Shown here: in pieces, positions 18,789-26,735 of the stretch
How positions within the stretch are numbered: position 1 is the first letter of the stretch
Layout of the letters: each line of letters starts with the position of its first letter
Assembly (NCBI RefSeq): GCF_002443295.1
Contig: NZ_BAOS01000020.1
Location: forward strand, 1 to 53,940
DNA length: 53,940 nt
Reading direction: 5' to 3'
From: Candidatus Scalindua japonica
GTDB lineage: Bacteria > Planctomycetota > Brocadiia > Brocadiales > Scalinduaceae
The notes under the pieces: model-generated
What the model was told of the DNA's origin: nothing
The model's database searches: none
Seen by the model: only the letters and a program-made list of their open reading frames with translations
Translations under genes and position numbers: made by a program

Positions 18789-20936
18789 TCAATTCTTATA
18801 ATTACCTACCAGTTTATCTACGATATTGAGATAGATATTTTCTTTTACTTCCCAGCAATTGCTTTCCATGTATTTTAGTGAATTTTCAACAAGCTGATCA
18901 CGTAATACTTTATCTTTTACAAGCAAAAATATTTTCTCTCCCAAATCTCTTTCATCGCCAGATTTGAAAAAACTCACCAAAGACTCATCAAAATAAAATT
19001 GATCTATTTTAGTATTAGAAGCAATCACCGGAACTCCGAGACCCATAAATTCAAATATCTTTGTACTGAAAGCCTCATTACCAAAACCATCAGCTCTTTT
19101 GGGAACTATTCCTAAATCTGCAGTCGCCATACAGTTTGCATTTTCTTCAACTGGCAGATAATCCTTAAAAAATATCCGTTCTTCAAGTTTCAAATGTGCA
19201 ACTAATTCCATAAGTTCGCCCACCTGGACACCACCTCCACGGATATGGAACTCTAACTCCGGAATATTATCACAAATAATGCCAAAAGCCTTAATTGCAA
19301 TATCAAGTCCCTGGTGCCAATTTAGGGTACCAGGGTACATGATCAGAAACTTATCTTTCCTTTTCTTTTTCTCTCGTTTGAAAAAAACACTTGAATTCGG
19401 ATAGTTTAGGATTGTTGTACATTTTCCCTCATCGACAGATCTGGTGATAAGCTTACTCCGCCATAAATCATTGGAAACGATAACATGATCAGCAAAGGCG
19501 GCAGACAGTCTTTCAACCATAACTAAGAGTTTATAAGTTAGAGAATTATTTCCCACCTTAAACTTATCCACATAAAACTCAGGGACAATATCATGTATGT
19601 CCAAAATAATTTTTGATCCTGCTATCTTTGGAATAAATGCTGTAAATACTAAAAAATCGGGTATATTGTGGATATGTATCATATCATACTTTTTAAAAAC
19701 GTATTTTCCAGTTAACACAGTTGACGCCTTAATATAGAACAGAATAATCTTAAACAAATACATATATTTTGAGGTTTCTTTATGAGATCTCTTTTGCACT
19801 CGAAATACTCCAACACCATTTACTTTGTCATAACGTGGTTGATCTTTTACCCCCAGACAAATTACATCTACTTGGCCTCCACGCCTGGCTAGTGACTCTG
19901 CATATCTTATAACTCTATTATCAGATTCATAGTTTGTATATGCTACCATACAAAACTTCTTCATACCTTTATCACTACCTTTTTCTTGACATTTTTTATT
20001 TGTAATTATTTCCCTTAAATTAGTGGATTGCATTTTGCAAAATCCAGCCATATGTTTAGGCAATACATGCCAGTATTGATCTTTATATCTCTTTTTAATA
20101 TATTTAAGAAGCTCAACATAATATTCTATTGGATATTCTTCAATGTTCCGTTTTTTTTCCCCTAAATTCATATAATCAGGATGAGTATTTAAGAGCACCA
20201 TTCCACCCTTCTCAACAATCCAGTCCAGCTTTCTTTTCCAGATATCTATTGTATTCTCTCTCATAAATAAAAACAGTGTAGAATCTTGTGGGAGTGTATA
20301 TGGAAGTTCTATATAACTATTGTGAGTCAAGTTGCTTGTCACCAGGAATGGGAAAATTGTTTTCATGCCTTCTGACTGTGGTTCAAATGGGTCTGTATCG
20401 AATGTTGAGGAGTCGTATTCTATATTTAAACCATGAATCCAATCCAGGTTGTTATGCATGGATGGAGAACGAAAACCTACAGAATTCCATTCCTTTAAAT
20501 AATGGTTAATTTTTATCGCTCGTTTTTGAAATGTCTTTTTGGACTTATAAAGCTTTCCGTCATGATACAATCCATGCACACCTACTTCAAACCCGTTATC
20601 CGTAAGATAGTGACGGAGTTCTTTAGATACTTTGTGTCGTTCAGGCACAAAATTAAAGCATGAATGAAAGCCTGATTCCATCTCTAATTCTGCTAATTTA
20701 CGGCAATTATCCTGGCCCTTTACCGTCTCAACATCGTGTGTGAGTACAAGCGCGAATTTCTTTCCCTCCGGCCAGCCTGTCCAGCCTTGAGGCGGATTTC
20801 CCGCCTTTTCATCTATGGGCCAGACGGCTGAGCATGCCCGGCGTTTTCTTTGAACATACATTCTGCGAAGGCCTATCTGCAGGCGTCTCGGGATGAAAGG
20901 TTTAAGACTATAGTAGAGGTTGTTGATAAGGTTCAT
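18789..20936 (-). CDS. deacetylase-like / GT4 glycosyltransferase fusion
   Basis: 715 residues with two clear parts. Residues about 55-300 resemble a NodB-like deacetylase: 'LVLTHDVE' (63-70) replaces the TFDDG motif, 'GVHGLYHDG' has the His residues, and 'THPDYMN' is near the end. From Met325 the protein is a GT-B, family-4 glycosyltransferase: 'MKKFCMVAYTNYESDNRVIRYAESL', then 'PGTLNWHQGLDIAIKAF', 'KDYLPVEENANCMATADLG' and 'EFMGLGVPVIASN' with the donor-binding Glu. Met325 is a normal start for a stand-alone GT, so this is a true in-frame fusion (or an internal start is also used). One polypeptide could add and then deacetylate a sugar. Confidence 0.85.
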   Translation of the reverse strand: MNLINNLYYSLKPFIPRRLQIGLRRMYVQRKRRACSAVWPIDEKAGNPPQGWTGWPEGKKFALVLTHDVETVKGQDNCRKLAELEMESGFHSCFNFVPERHKVSKELRHYLTDNGFEVGVHGLYHDGKLYKSKKTFQKRAIKINHYLKEWNSVGFRSPSMHNNLDWIHGLNIEYDSSTFDTDPFEPQSEGMKTIFPFLVTSNLTHNSYIELPYTLPQDSTLFLFMRENTIDIWKRKLDWIVEKGGMVLLNTHPDYMNLGEKKRNIEEYPIEYYVELLKYIKKRYKDQYWHVLPKHMAGFCKMQSTNLREIITNKKCQEKGSDKGMKKFCMVAYTNYESDNRVIRYAESLARRGGQVDVICLGVKDQPRYDKVNGVGVFRVQKRSHKETSKYMYLFKIILFYIKASTVLTGKYVFKKYDMIHIHNIPDFLVFTAFIPKIAGSKIILDIHDIVPEFYVDKFKVGNNSLTYKLLVMVERLSAAFADHVIVSNDLWRSKLITRSVDEGKCTTILNYPNSSVFFKREKKKRKDKFLIMYPGTLNWHQGLDIAIKAFGIICDNIPELEFHIRGGGVQVGELMELVAHLKLEERIFFKDYLPVEENANCMATADLGIVPKRADGFGNEAFSTKIFEFMGLGVPVIASNTKIDQFYFDESLVSFFKSGDERDLGEKIFLLVKDKVLRDQLVENSLKYMESNCWEVKENIYLNIVDKLVGNYKN

Positions 20937-20980
20937 GGTTCTTGGTTCTTGGTGCTTGGTTATTGGTTATTGTTTTCTTT

Positions 20981-21090
20981 ATTGAATTTATCAGTCTATA
21001 ATGATTACATTCAGAATTCGGTGTCTCTGCAATATCAATAACACCAACTGCAAAGTCTACAGTTTTTTGCCAAACCTCTAAATTATGAAA
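20981..21090 (-). pseudogene. four-helix bundle (S23/IVP-type) protein fragment
   Basis: The minus-strand frame gives 'FHNLEVWQKTVDFAVGVIDI' and 'HYRLINSIK', the first helix and turn of the four-helix bundle family often called 23S rRNA intervening-sequence proteins. There is no start and the frame runs into a simple repeat (GGTTCTTGGTTCTTGG at about 20938-20975). Only the N-terminal third remains. Confidence 0.65.
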
Positions 21091-21130
21091 TGAAACAACG
21101 AGAATAATCGTTCAGAAGTCAACATTTTCA

Positions 21131-21166
21131 TCCACAGATTACGCAGATTGACGCAGATTTTTTGTA
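21131..21166. repeat. dispersed CAGATTACGCAGATT repeat, partial copy
   Basis: TCCACAGATT followed by two more CAGATT units at 9-10 base spacing, ending in a T tract. Same right-arm sequence as in the composite repeats at 23061-23337 and 24056-24310, here without the left arm. It lies between the four-helix fragment and the VapC remnant. Confidence 0.8.
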
Positions 21167-21230
21167 AGGGTTCCCCAGTGAAATTGGTTTCACATTTCAC
21201 GGGGCAGGCAATCAGAGAATTCAAACCCTT

Positions 21231-21565
21231 TTACCCAATACTCTCATGCTTCAAAGGATTAATTACTTTGAAATTCATACGCTCAGCCACTTTGCACAAA
21301 TTTTCGTCAGATGCTACGAAAACCCAGACCTCATCATAAATCATGCTGTATGTCCCTAAATGCAATGCATCAAGGGTCCTCAGCCCATGGGCTTTACCAT
21401 GCCCCCCTCAATAAACGTTCTGATTCCTTTATTACTGAATGGGTCAGAGGTTCGACATTGAAAAGTGTCATCTGCTCCTCAAATGCTTCTATTGCCACCT
21501 CTAATCGGCCTTCATCAATCTCCCTGTTTCTAAACCTCCTGAACACTTGGGGTTACCTAATCTAT
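21231..21565 (-). pseudogene. frameshifted VapC/PIN-type toxin remnant
   Basis: Two minus-strand frames join into a PIN-domain C-terminal two thirds. The first has 'FRRFRNREIDEGRLEVAIEAF' style sequence with 'FNVEPLTHSVIKESERLL'. The second has 'HGKAHGLRTLDALHLGTYS' followed by 'VFVASDENLCKVAERMNF' and 'VINPLKHESIG'. They meet at a run of six G (plus-strand C6 at 21402-21407), where a one-base change breaks the frame. The N-terminal Asp-containing strand is missing. 'LRTLDALHL' is the best landmark, carrying a conserved PIN acidic residue. Confidence 0.75.
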
Positions 21566-21599
21566 TGACAAACTTCATACCCATGTTAACTTTTCAACA

Positions 21600-21715
21600 G
21601 ACACAAATTATAAAGTTAAGTAGTCTCCCCAGTGGAATAATTGGTTCCACCCCAGTTAAACACGCCTTGCATTTCACAGGGCAGGCGGGATAAGTCGCGT
21701 TCCATAGGGCAGGCG
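21600..21715. repeat. small palindromic repeats, second cluster
   Basis: Contains CCCCAGTGGAA...GGTTCCACCCC followed by two 'CAGGGCAGGCG'-like units. These are the same kind of short dyads as at 16515-16625 and the isolated GGTTCCACTGGGCGGGCG near 25278. A further related unit precedes it near 21170-21210. No gene in this stretch. Confidence 0.5.
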
Positions 21716-21801
21716 CGAAATATGCTAAATTTACTTCTTAATTCACTTCCATCACGTTTCTAATTGCCTCAATCATATCCTTCAATCCCTCATCCGTAGT
21801 T

Positions 21802-22071
21802 TTAGCTGATAATCTCTTTTTGCCTAAGAAGCCTAATGTATTCTTCATACGTTAACGGACAATCTACTAATTCTTTAAAATTTTTTTGAGATAGTTTCAA
21901 TTGCCCTCTAATTTTATTTTCTATCTTTTTGCTGATATCTCCCTTACCATGAGAATAATGAACCCTTAATATTTTTTTACCGTTCACTACTAACCATCCA
22001 TAATAATGCCCAGTAGATCTGACACTCAAATTTAGCTTCTTAAATATTTTTCCGACTTCCCTTTTCTTCAT
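21802..22071 (-). CDS. putative small toxin of an unnamed TA-like pair
   Basis: 89 residues. The pattern 'VGKIFKKLNLSVRSTGHYYGWLVVNGKKILRVHYSHGKGDIS', a helix then Gly/His turns and paired strands, resembles the alpha-beta-beta-beta core of HicA/dsRBD-like mRNA interferases. A conserved His in 'VHYSHGKGDI' is where HicA has its catalytic His, although the sequence is divergent. The longer C-terminal tail is not in standard HicA. Its ATG overlaps the stop of the upstream gene by four bases (ATGA), the classic two-gene TA arrangement. Function is inferred from size, context and this weak resemblance only. Confidence 0.6.
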   Translation of the reverse strand: MKKREVGKIFKKLNLSVRSTGHYYGWLVVNGKKILRVHYSHGKGDISKKIENKIRGQLKLSQKNFKELVDCPLTYEEYIRLLRQKEIIS

Positions 22072-22415
22072 CTGTCCTCAATAACTTCCACTAAGAAGGC
22101 TAACCATTTCCCGGGTAATCTGCCTAAATTGTCTTTATCTTCTTTTAGGTCTTCATAAACAGAAACAATCTCCTTACATAAATTGTTAATTGCTTCATAC
22201 TCTGTATCAGCATAGGCAAAAGCTTCTATATCATCAAGAGACGCTATAACTTTATCTTCTTCTATTTCAATCGTGATGTATATTGGCTTTGTCAGAATAT
22301 AGCTTGGGCTCTGCAGGGTATTTAAGGCTATTATCTTATAGTGACCCTCAATAGCATTTACTAATCTTTTAGAAAGGGTTTTGTATTGTTCTTCTGTTAA
22401 AATATCAATCTTCAT
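22068..22415 (-). CDS. putative antitoxin of an unnamed TA-like pair
   Basis: 115-residue acidic protein, preceded by AGAGGAG seven bases before the ATG. The middle ('ITIEIEEDKVIASLDDIEAFAYADTEYEAINNLCKEIVSVYEDL') is a beta-beta-alpha unit like the HicB core, in which two strands precede a helix starting with an acidic 'DTEYEAI' box. 'LPGKWLAFLVEVI' follows. It overlaps the downstream small gene by four bases. I call it an antitoxin by context and fold resemblance; no DNA-binding motif is obvious. Confidence 0.58.
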   Translation of the reverse strand: MKIDILTEEQYKTLSKRLVNAIEGHYKIIALNTLQSPSYILTKPIYITIEIEEDKVIASLDDIEAFAYADTEYEAINNLCKEIVSVYEDLKEDKDNLGRLPGKWLAFLVEVIEDR

Positions 22416-22524
22416 TTTTTATCTCCTCTTTACATTTCAGATTTTGGGACGCGAAAGCCTTCCAGAAGAGGGTCAATTCTTTATCTTTGACATTTCTCAC
22501 ACTCATAGCCGTAGTTATAACAAT

Positions 22525-23020
22525 TTATTCATTCTTAAATAAATCTTCGATTTTTTCGCAGCCAATTACCTTTTCTCCTAACGCTTCTAATCCTTCTGAT
22601 GTTTTTATTTCAGATAAACGTTTATTGATATCAGATGGCAATGCACCCCACTTACTTTCTATCAAACGAATTAATAGTGTTTTTTCTCCTTCTATCTTGC
22701 CTTCCATCTTGCCTTTTATCTTGCCTTCCATCTTGCCTTTTTCAATTAATTTTAATGCAGTTGTCATACTTATTTCACCTCCCTTCTCTGATATCTCTTT
22801 ATATAGTATTTACAACCTTATCCACCTCTATTTCGGTTGAACCATATAGATACCTGATTACACTTTCTAGAAACTTTAACCCCTCTTCCTCTTCAAAATA
22901 CTGTCTGCCTATTTCAAGGAAACCCTTTAAATTTCTCTCCAACTCTCTTTCATTGAAAATATTCCTCATAATCAACAAAGATATCTCAAGAGAAATTCTT
23001 CCAAATACCTTCTCTTGCAC
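22525..23020 (-). pseudogene. Rpn/PD-(D/E)XK-type nuclease, C-terminal remnant with frameshift
   Basis: Two ORFs (22799-23020 and 22525-22767) join across one frameshift. The joined product reads '..EEEEGLKFLESVIRYLYG', then 'EISEKGGEISMTTALKLIEKG', then the low-complexity 'KMEGKIKGKMEGKIEGE', ending in an alpha-helical tail. This is the C-terminal half of Rpn/Transposase_31-type (recombination-promoting nuclease) proteins. The nuclease domain is gone. Upstream, at about 22995-23070, are the end of a HicB ('LNPKETIGV') and the start of a HicA ('VPCKRRYLE') in decayed form, so the fragment was joined to an older hicBA pair. Confidence 0.65.
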
Positions 23021-23060
23021 GGCACCAACTTATACACCAATAGTTTCCTTTGGATTTAAG

Positions 23061-23337
23061 TATTTAAAATTTTTCAGTTTAAAAACCATGTTGTGGTTCT
23101 TTCCGGGTTATTTGTTCCATCTGTTTAATCTGTGGATCTTCTTATCCTTCGTGTTAGAGAATTACTTTTTTTGTCCACAGATTACGCAGATTGACGCAGA
23201 TTTTTTATCACGCCAGGTACGCCAGGAAAATAAAAATACTAACCACGAAGCTAGAAACAAATTCAAAGGCGGAAATGATAAAAAGCAGAAAAAAAAGGGC
23301 TAAACCGCGAAATATGCTAAATAAACGAAATTATTAA
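23061..23337. repeat. composite repeat copy A
   Basis: In order: a left part whose reverse complement is the first codons of a GxxExxY gene (MEQITRKEP...); an 11-bp arm TAATCTGTGGA; a spacer of about 38 bases (CTTATCCTTCGTG...TTTTTTT); the inverted arm TCCACAGATTA with CAGATT iterations; CGCCAGGTACGCCAGG; and a tail ending ATGCTAAATAAACGAAATTATTAA. The last bases supply the stop codon of the adjacent MazF-like gene. Copies B (24056-24310) and C (25316-25597) are nearly the same. Confidence 0.88.
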
Positions 23338-23699
23338 CGAAAAATTCCCAATTGAAAAAACATGGCATCTAAGATTTTATCTTGCCGTTCTACTGAATCA
23401 ATCGTGCCAAGTTGCTCTATCAACCGCTTTTTGTCCAATGTTCTGATTTGATAACATAAGACGATGGACTCTTTTGTTAGTCCTCCTACGCCATTTGGAA
23501 TCAGTGCTTCATTTGGGTAAACCTTCCTGTCAACTTTTCTTGAGGTTATCGGAAGCACATTTACAACAGGTAATAACTGATTGATTTGGTCTTCGCTAAT
23601 TACCACAACTGGACGAGTTTTACCTTGCTCTGAGCCAATGGTTGGATCAAGATTAGCAAGGTAAACATTCCATCTAAAGAAATCCTTTATTACTGCCAC
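23334..23699 (-). CDS. MazF/PemK-family mRNA interferase toxin
   Basis: 121 residues. 'RWNVYLANLDPTIGSEQGKTRPVVVIS' (about 9-35) is the PemK/MazF signature, with the Arg of 'GKTRPVVV' and the Thr of 'PITSR' at the expected catalytic positions. GTG start at 23699 lies inside the end of the antitoxin gene (10-base overlap), with GAGGA just upstream. MazF-type toxins cleave single-stranded RNA at short sequences and are held inactive by the co-expressed antitoxin. The TAA stop lies in the end of composite repeat A, so the C-terminus abuts repeat DNA. Confidence 0.92.
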   Translation of the reverse strand: MAVIKDFFRWNVYLANLDPTIGSEQGKTRPVVVISEDQINQLLPVVNVLPITSRKVDRKVYPNEALIPNGVGGLTKESIVLCYQIRTLDKKRLIEQLGTIDSVERQDKILDAMFFQLGIFR

Positions 23700-23929
23700 T
23701 CCTCTAAGTCAACGTATTTTAAATCTTCAGATACCTCTTTTAAATCACTCAAGAAAAACTTATCCTGGGTCGCATTTTTAAGTTCATTGATTTTATTATT
23801 ATAGTCTTCTGTCTTATTGCGGAAAAATATAATAATCTCAACAGGATCATTTTCCGGAACATGATCAGGGATCTTGATCCGAATTTCATGATTCTTAGGT
23901 GTTCTTACAATTTGCTTGATTGCTTCCAT
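23690..23929 (-). CDS. antitoxin of the MazF-like toxin
   Basis: 79-residue acidic protein overlapping the toxin gene by 10 bases. The N-terminal part ('IKQIVRTPKNHEIRIKIPDHVPENDPVEIIIFF') looks like a short swapped-hairpin or AbrB-like DNA-binding beta unit. The C-terminal half is helical and acidic ('LSDLKEVSEDLKYVDLEEWQ'), as in antitoxin toxin-binding tails. An AAAGG precedes the ATG. Assigned by position and architecture rather than strong family motifs. Confidence 0.78.
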   Translation of the reverse strand: MEAIKQIVRTPKNHEIRIKIPDHVPENDPVEIIIFFRNKTEDYNNKINELKNATQDKFFLSDLKEVSEDLKYVDLEEWQ

Positions 23930-24055
23930 TTTTTACCTTTTTTGGGTTTGGAATTTATTGATACTATATACTTGATAGAAACTAAAGTGACTAAAGATGT
24001 TTCCACAGATTACACAGAGTAACTTCCAAATTATAATCCACAGATTTTACAGATT

Positions 24056-24310
24056 AAAAACCATGTTGTGGTTCTTTCCGGGTTATTTGTTCCATCTGTT
24101 TAATCTGCGGATATTCTTATCCTTCGTGTGAGAGAATTACTTTTTTTGTCCACAGATTACGCAGATTGACGCAGATTTTTTATCACGCCAGGTACGCCAG
24201 GAAAATAAAAATACTAACCATGAAACTCGAAACAAATTCAAATGCGGAAATGGCAAAAAGCAGAAAAAAAAGGGCTAAACCGCGAAATATGCTAAATAAA
24301 CGAAATTATT
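24056..24310. repeat. composite repeat copy B
   Basis: Near-identical to copy A over its length: the same reversed GxxExxY start codons, inverted TAATCTGTGGA/TCCACAGATTA arms, spacer and tail. Further partial CAGATT units sit at 24001-24055. Between the copy and the next gene (24311-24470) a short minus-strand frame ends 'FDKMSVRSFMAKELPM', which may be a gene fragment but is not recognised. Confidence 0.88.
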
Positions 24311-24470
24311 GATAGTTTACATGGGCAATTCTTTAGCCATGAAACTTCTAACGCTCATTTTATCAAACCTAATACCTTTTGCCTTTTGCAATACCTTGAG
24401 TACATGAGTGATGATAGTAAATACTGAATTCTCGATGTTTAATGCTAGTCATAAAATACGAAATGCGAAT

Positions 24471-24710
24471 CTATTTTTTTTCAAAAAATATCTTTTCATC
24501 AAACCCTGATTGACGGACCATACTCTGAAACGTTTTTATGTCAAAGTCCTTCTTGTTATCCAACACTGTAACCCTTCTCTTTACACCTTTTATAATGGTC
24601 TTAAACTGTTGATGGCTACCCTTTTGTCCCACAAATACAAACCCATATCTCTTTAATACCTTTTCAACTTCTTTACTTGTGATGTTAACTCTTGGCACAA
24701 GCTTTCTCAC
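24471..24710 (-). CDS. hicA: HicA-type toxin
   Basis: 79 residues from the GTG at 24710; a second GTG four codons in ('VPRVNITSKEVEKVLKRYGF') is an equally good start. 'FVGQKGSHQQFK' carries the catalytic His in the expected G-S-H context of HicA mRNA interferases, and 'RVTVLDNKKDFDIKTFQSMVRQSGF' forms the third strand and last helix. It overlaps the upstream HicB gene by 26 bases. A truncated near-identical copy is at 18390-18600. Confidence 0.92.
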   Translation of the reverse strand: MRKLVPRVNITSKEVEKVLKRYGFVFVGQKGSHQQFKTIIKGVKRRVTVLDNKKDFDIKTFQSMVRQSGFDEKIFFEKK

Positions 24711-24984
24711 TGAATTCGTAAAATTCTGAAGGGGCAGATGATCTCAATAAAGATTTAAACCTTTGATAATATTCTTCGATTACCTTATCAGGAACATGTC
24801 TTGGAATAAAATCATCCTCCTCATTATCCTTTATAACGGACTCAAGATAACCTTCTACAGCCTCTTTAAGATTATTTCTTGCTTCTTTTAATGTCCCACC
24901 CTCTGTTGCTATATCAAGCTCAATGCATATTGCAGTATACTGGTCATCACTCTTTTCAATAATTCCATGGAATATCATTTCCAT
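24685..24984 (-). CDS. hicB: HicB-type antitoxin
   Basis: 99 residues. 'FHGIIEKSDDQYTAICIELDIATEGGTLKEARNNLKEAVEGYLE' is the standard HicB partial RNase H-like core, followed by a short helical tail. AGGAGAGG lies seven bases before the ATG. It overlaps the HicA toxin gene, so the two are coupled. HicB neutralises HicA and usually represses the promoter, although this short form has no obvious added helix-turn-helix. Confidence 0.93.
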   Translation of the reverse strand: MEMIFHGIIEKSDDQYTAICIELDIATEGGTLKEARNNLKEAVEGYLESVIKDNEEDDFIPRHVPDKVIEEYYQRFKSLLRSSAPSEFYEFSEKACAKS

Positions 24985-25100
24985 TTTTAGCCTCTCCTAT
25001 TTAATACAAGATATACATTTATTTTCCCACTTTTAAAAGTGAATAAAATTAGTTAAACAGAATTTAAAAAAACAATCTCACGCTAAAAGCCACTGAGAAA

Positions 25101-25279
25101 AGTGATCTAAAGAGGTTTCCACAGATTACGCAGATTAACGCAGATTTTTTTTCACGCCAGGAACGCCAGGAAAATAAAAATCACTAACCATGAAACTCGA
25201 AACGAATTCAAATGCTCAAATGACAAAAACAAAAGCATTAAACCGCGAAATACGCTAAATAATCGAAATTATTAAGAGG
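25101..25279. repeat. right-half repeat, second type
   Basis: Starts AGTGATCTAAAGAGGTTTCC instead of the GxxExxY-derived left half, then shares CACAGATTACGCAGATT, CGCCAGGAACGCCAGG and the tail through CGAAATTATTAAGAGG with the composite repeats. The same variant is at 27316-27496. Confidence 0.85.
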
Positions 25280-25315
25280 TTCCACTGGGCGGGCGCAAAG
25301 AGATACAGATTTATG

Positions 25316-25597
25316 TATTTAAAAATTTCAGTTTAAAAACCATGTTGTGTTTTTTCCGGGTTATTTGTTCCATCTGTTTAATCTGTTTAATCTGCGGATT
25401 TTCTTATCCTTCGTGTGAGAGAATTACTTTTTTTGTCCACAGATTACGCAGATTGACGCAGATTTTTTATCACGCCAGGTACGCCAGGAAAATAAAAACT
25501 AACCACGTAACTTGAAACGAATTCAAATCTTCAAATTACAAAGATTAGAAACAAAAGGGTTAAACCGCGAAATATGCTAAATAAACGAAATTATTAA
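25316..25597. repeat. composite repeat copy C
   Basis: Same architecture as copies A and B, with one extra TTTAATCTG iteration in the left arm. It ends ACGAAATTATTAA, about 40 bases before the stop of the next HicA gene. The placement, immediately 3' of a toxin gene, matches copy A. Confidence 0.88.
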
Positions 25598-25637
25598 GAG
25601 TTAGGTTACAGGGGTTAAAGAGATGGTTTACCTTATT

Positions 25638-25871
25638 TTATGCCAAATCTAAAATCCTTATAATTTTATCTTTGTCGATACCTGCCTGTCTTAACATTTC
25701 ATGAAATAACCATTGAGGAATATCACTTCCATGTTTATGGCTGATTCTTACTCTCAAAATTGCACCGTTTGATAAAGTTTTCCTCCATGTTTCATGTTTT
25801 TTTGAACGGACTTTTTCAAAACCTAATTGTTTTAGTACTAGTGTAAACTGGTTATACGTGTACGAAGCCAT
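25638..25871 (-). CDS. hicA: HicA-type toxin
   Basis: 77-residue YcfA/HicA protein. 'FTLVLKQLGFEKVRSKKHETWRK' places the catalytic His in the loop after the first helix, then 'RVRISHKHGSDIPQWLFHEMLRQAGID' gives the last strand and helix. It overlaps the upstream HicB-like gene by 20 bases. It is clearly a different HicA subtype from the 24471 gene, so this is not a recent duplicate. Confidence 0.9.
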   Translation of the reverse strand: MASYTYNQFTLVLKQLGFEKVRSKKHETWRKTLSNGAILRVRISHKHGSDIPQWLFHEMLRQAGIDKDKIIRILDLA

Positions 25872-26163
25872 GTTTTATTTCGATGAGCATTTTCAATTCC
25901 CAGTCGGTTTTACATAAAGATATTGCCTTGATATACGGTAAATGATGCGCTCTGTTTGGACTTTTAGAATATAATTCAATATCTCCCATATATTCTTCAG
26001 CATAATCTTTTATGGCTTCAATCATATCATTAATCGCTTCTTCAGGAGAATCCATTTCGGTTACAATATCCAATTCAGGACAAAAGGCACAATATTCCAT
26101 TCCTTCCTGGGCTAATAAAATAGAAAGTCTCCCTTCCTTTATCATGATTCTTGGCTCTTCCAT
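25852..26163 (-). CDS. hicB: HicB-like antitoxin
   Basis: 103 residues. 'LSILLAQEGMEYCAFCPELDIVTEMDSPEEAINDMIEAIKDYAEEY' is the HicB core with the 'CPELDI' and 'SPEEAI' boxes. A GAGGG lies upstream of the ATG. The C-terminal part is replaced by 'HHLPYIKAISLCKTDWELKMLIEIKHGF' without a recognisable DNA-binding domain. Coupled to the downstream HicA by a 20-base overlap. Confidence 0.88.
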   Translation of the reverse strand: MEEPRIMIKEGRLSILLAQEGMEYCAFCPELDIVTEMDSPEEAINDMIEAIKDYAEEYMGDIELYSKSPNRAHHLPYIKAISLCKTDWELKMLIEIKHGFVHV

Positions 26164-26339
26164 AAATAACCCTCACTTCCTGCTATGGTAAACGTATTTA
26201 ACAAAAACTATTTCATCTTCACGATCTAAGCGTATTCTGCGCAACTCTTTCAATATTGCAACCAGGTCCCGCCAAACTAACTGTCGGACAAGCTGGCGAG
26301 GACGGAATGTGACTAAAGAGGCTTCCGCAGATTACGCAG

Positions 26340-26425
26340 ATTTTTTATTTTTTCAGCAACCATTATCTGTTGTTCATGAGTGAGTTGTGGATACATAGGG
26401 AGTGAAAGGATTTCTGAAGCTGCTT
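26340..26425 (-). pseudogene. C-terminal fragment of a DegT-type aminotransferase gene
   Basis: The minus strand encodes 'AASEILSLPMYPQLTHEQQI' then 'MVAEKIKN', matching, with a few changes, the last 30 residues of the complete aminotransferase at 29413-30606. It is preceded by a CAGATTACGCAGATT copy (26324-26345). The upstream part of this gap (26164-26330) has an open minus-strand frame ending 'LRRIRLDREDEIVFVKYVYH', probably another gene fragment of unknown origin. Confidence 0.72.
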
Positions 26426-26510
26426 TCTTGCCATTTGTTGTTCAACTACAATTCCTTAATCCCCGAATTCTTAAATCTGTTCCATCTGTGTAATCTGCGG
26501 ATTAATGCTT

Positions 26511-26735
26511 TTAATTCTTATTTTCAAATACATCAGCCGGTAATTCAAATTTTTCTATTAAGTCATTAATGGCATAAGATAGAATTGTTGTCTTCTTTCC
26601 ATGAGACTTAATAGGATATGATTTCTTTGTTTCGGGATCATAAAATTTCGGATGCCTTCCTTTGCCGGTCACAAATATTATGTCATATTTTTTTAATGCT
26701 CTGATTACTTTTCGTAATTCCAGATTTTTAGGCAT
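26511..26735 (-). CDS. HicA-like toxin (divergent)
   Basis: 74 residues: 'LRKVIRALKKYDIIFVTGKGRHPKFYDPETKKSYPIKSHGKKTTI'. The helix, G-R-H loop and strands follow the HicA plan, with the His of 'GKGRHPKF' at the catalytic position, and 'LSYAINDLIEKFELP' is the last helix. It overlaps the upstream gene by eight bases. More divergent than the other two HicA proteins, but fold order and context agree. Confidence 0.82.
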   Translation of the reverse strand: MPKNLELRKVIRALKKYDIIFVTGKGRHPKFYDPETKKSYPIKSHGKKTTILSYAINDLIEKFELPADVFENKN

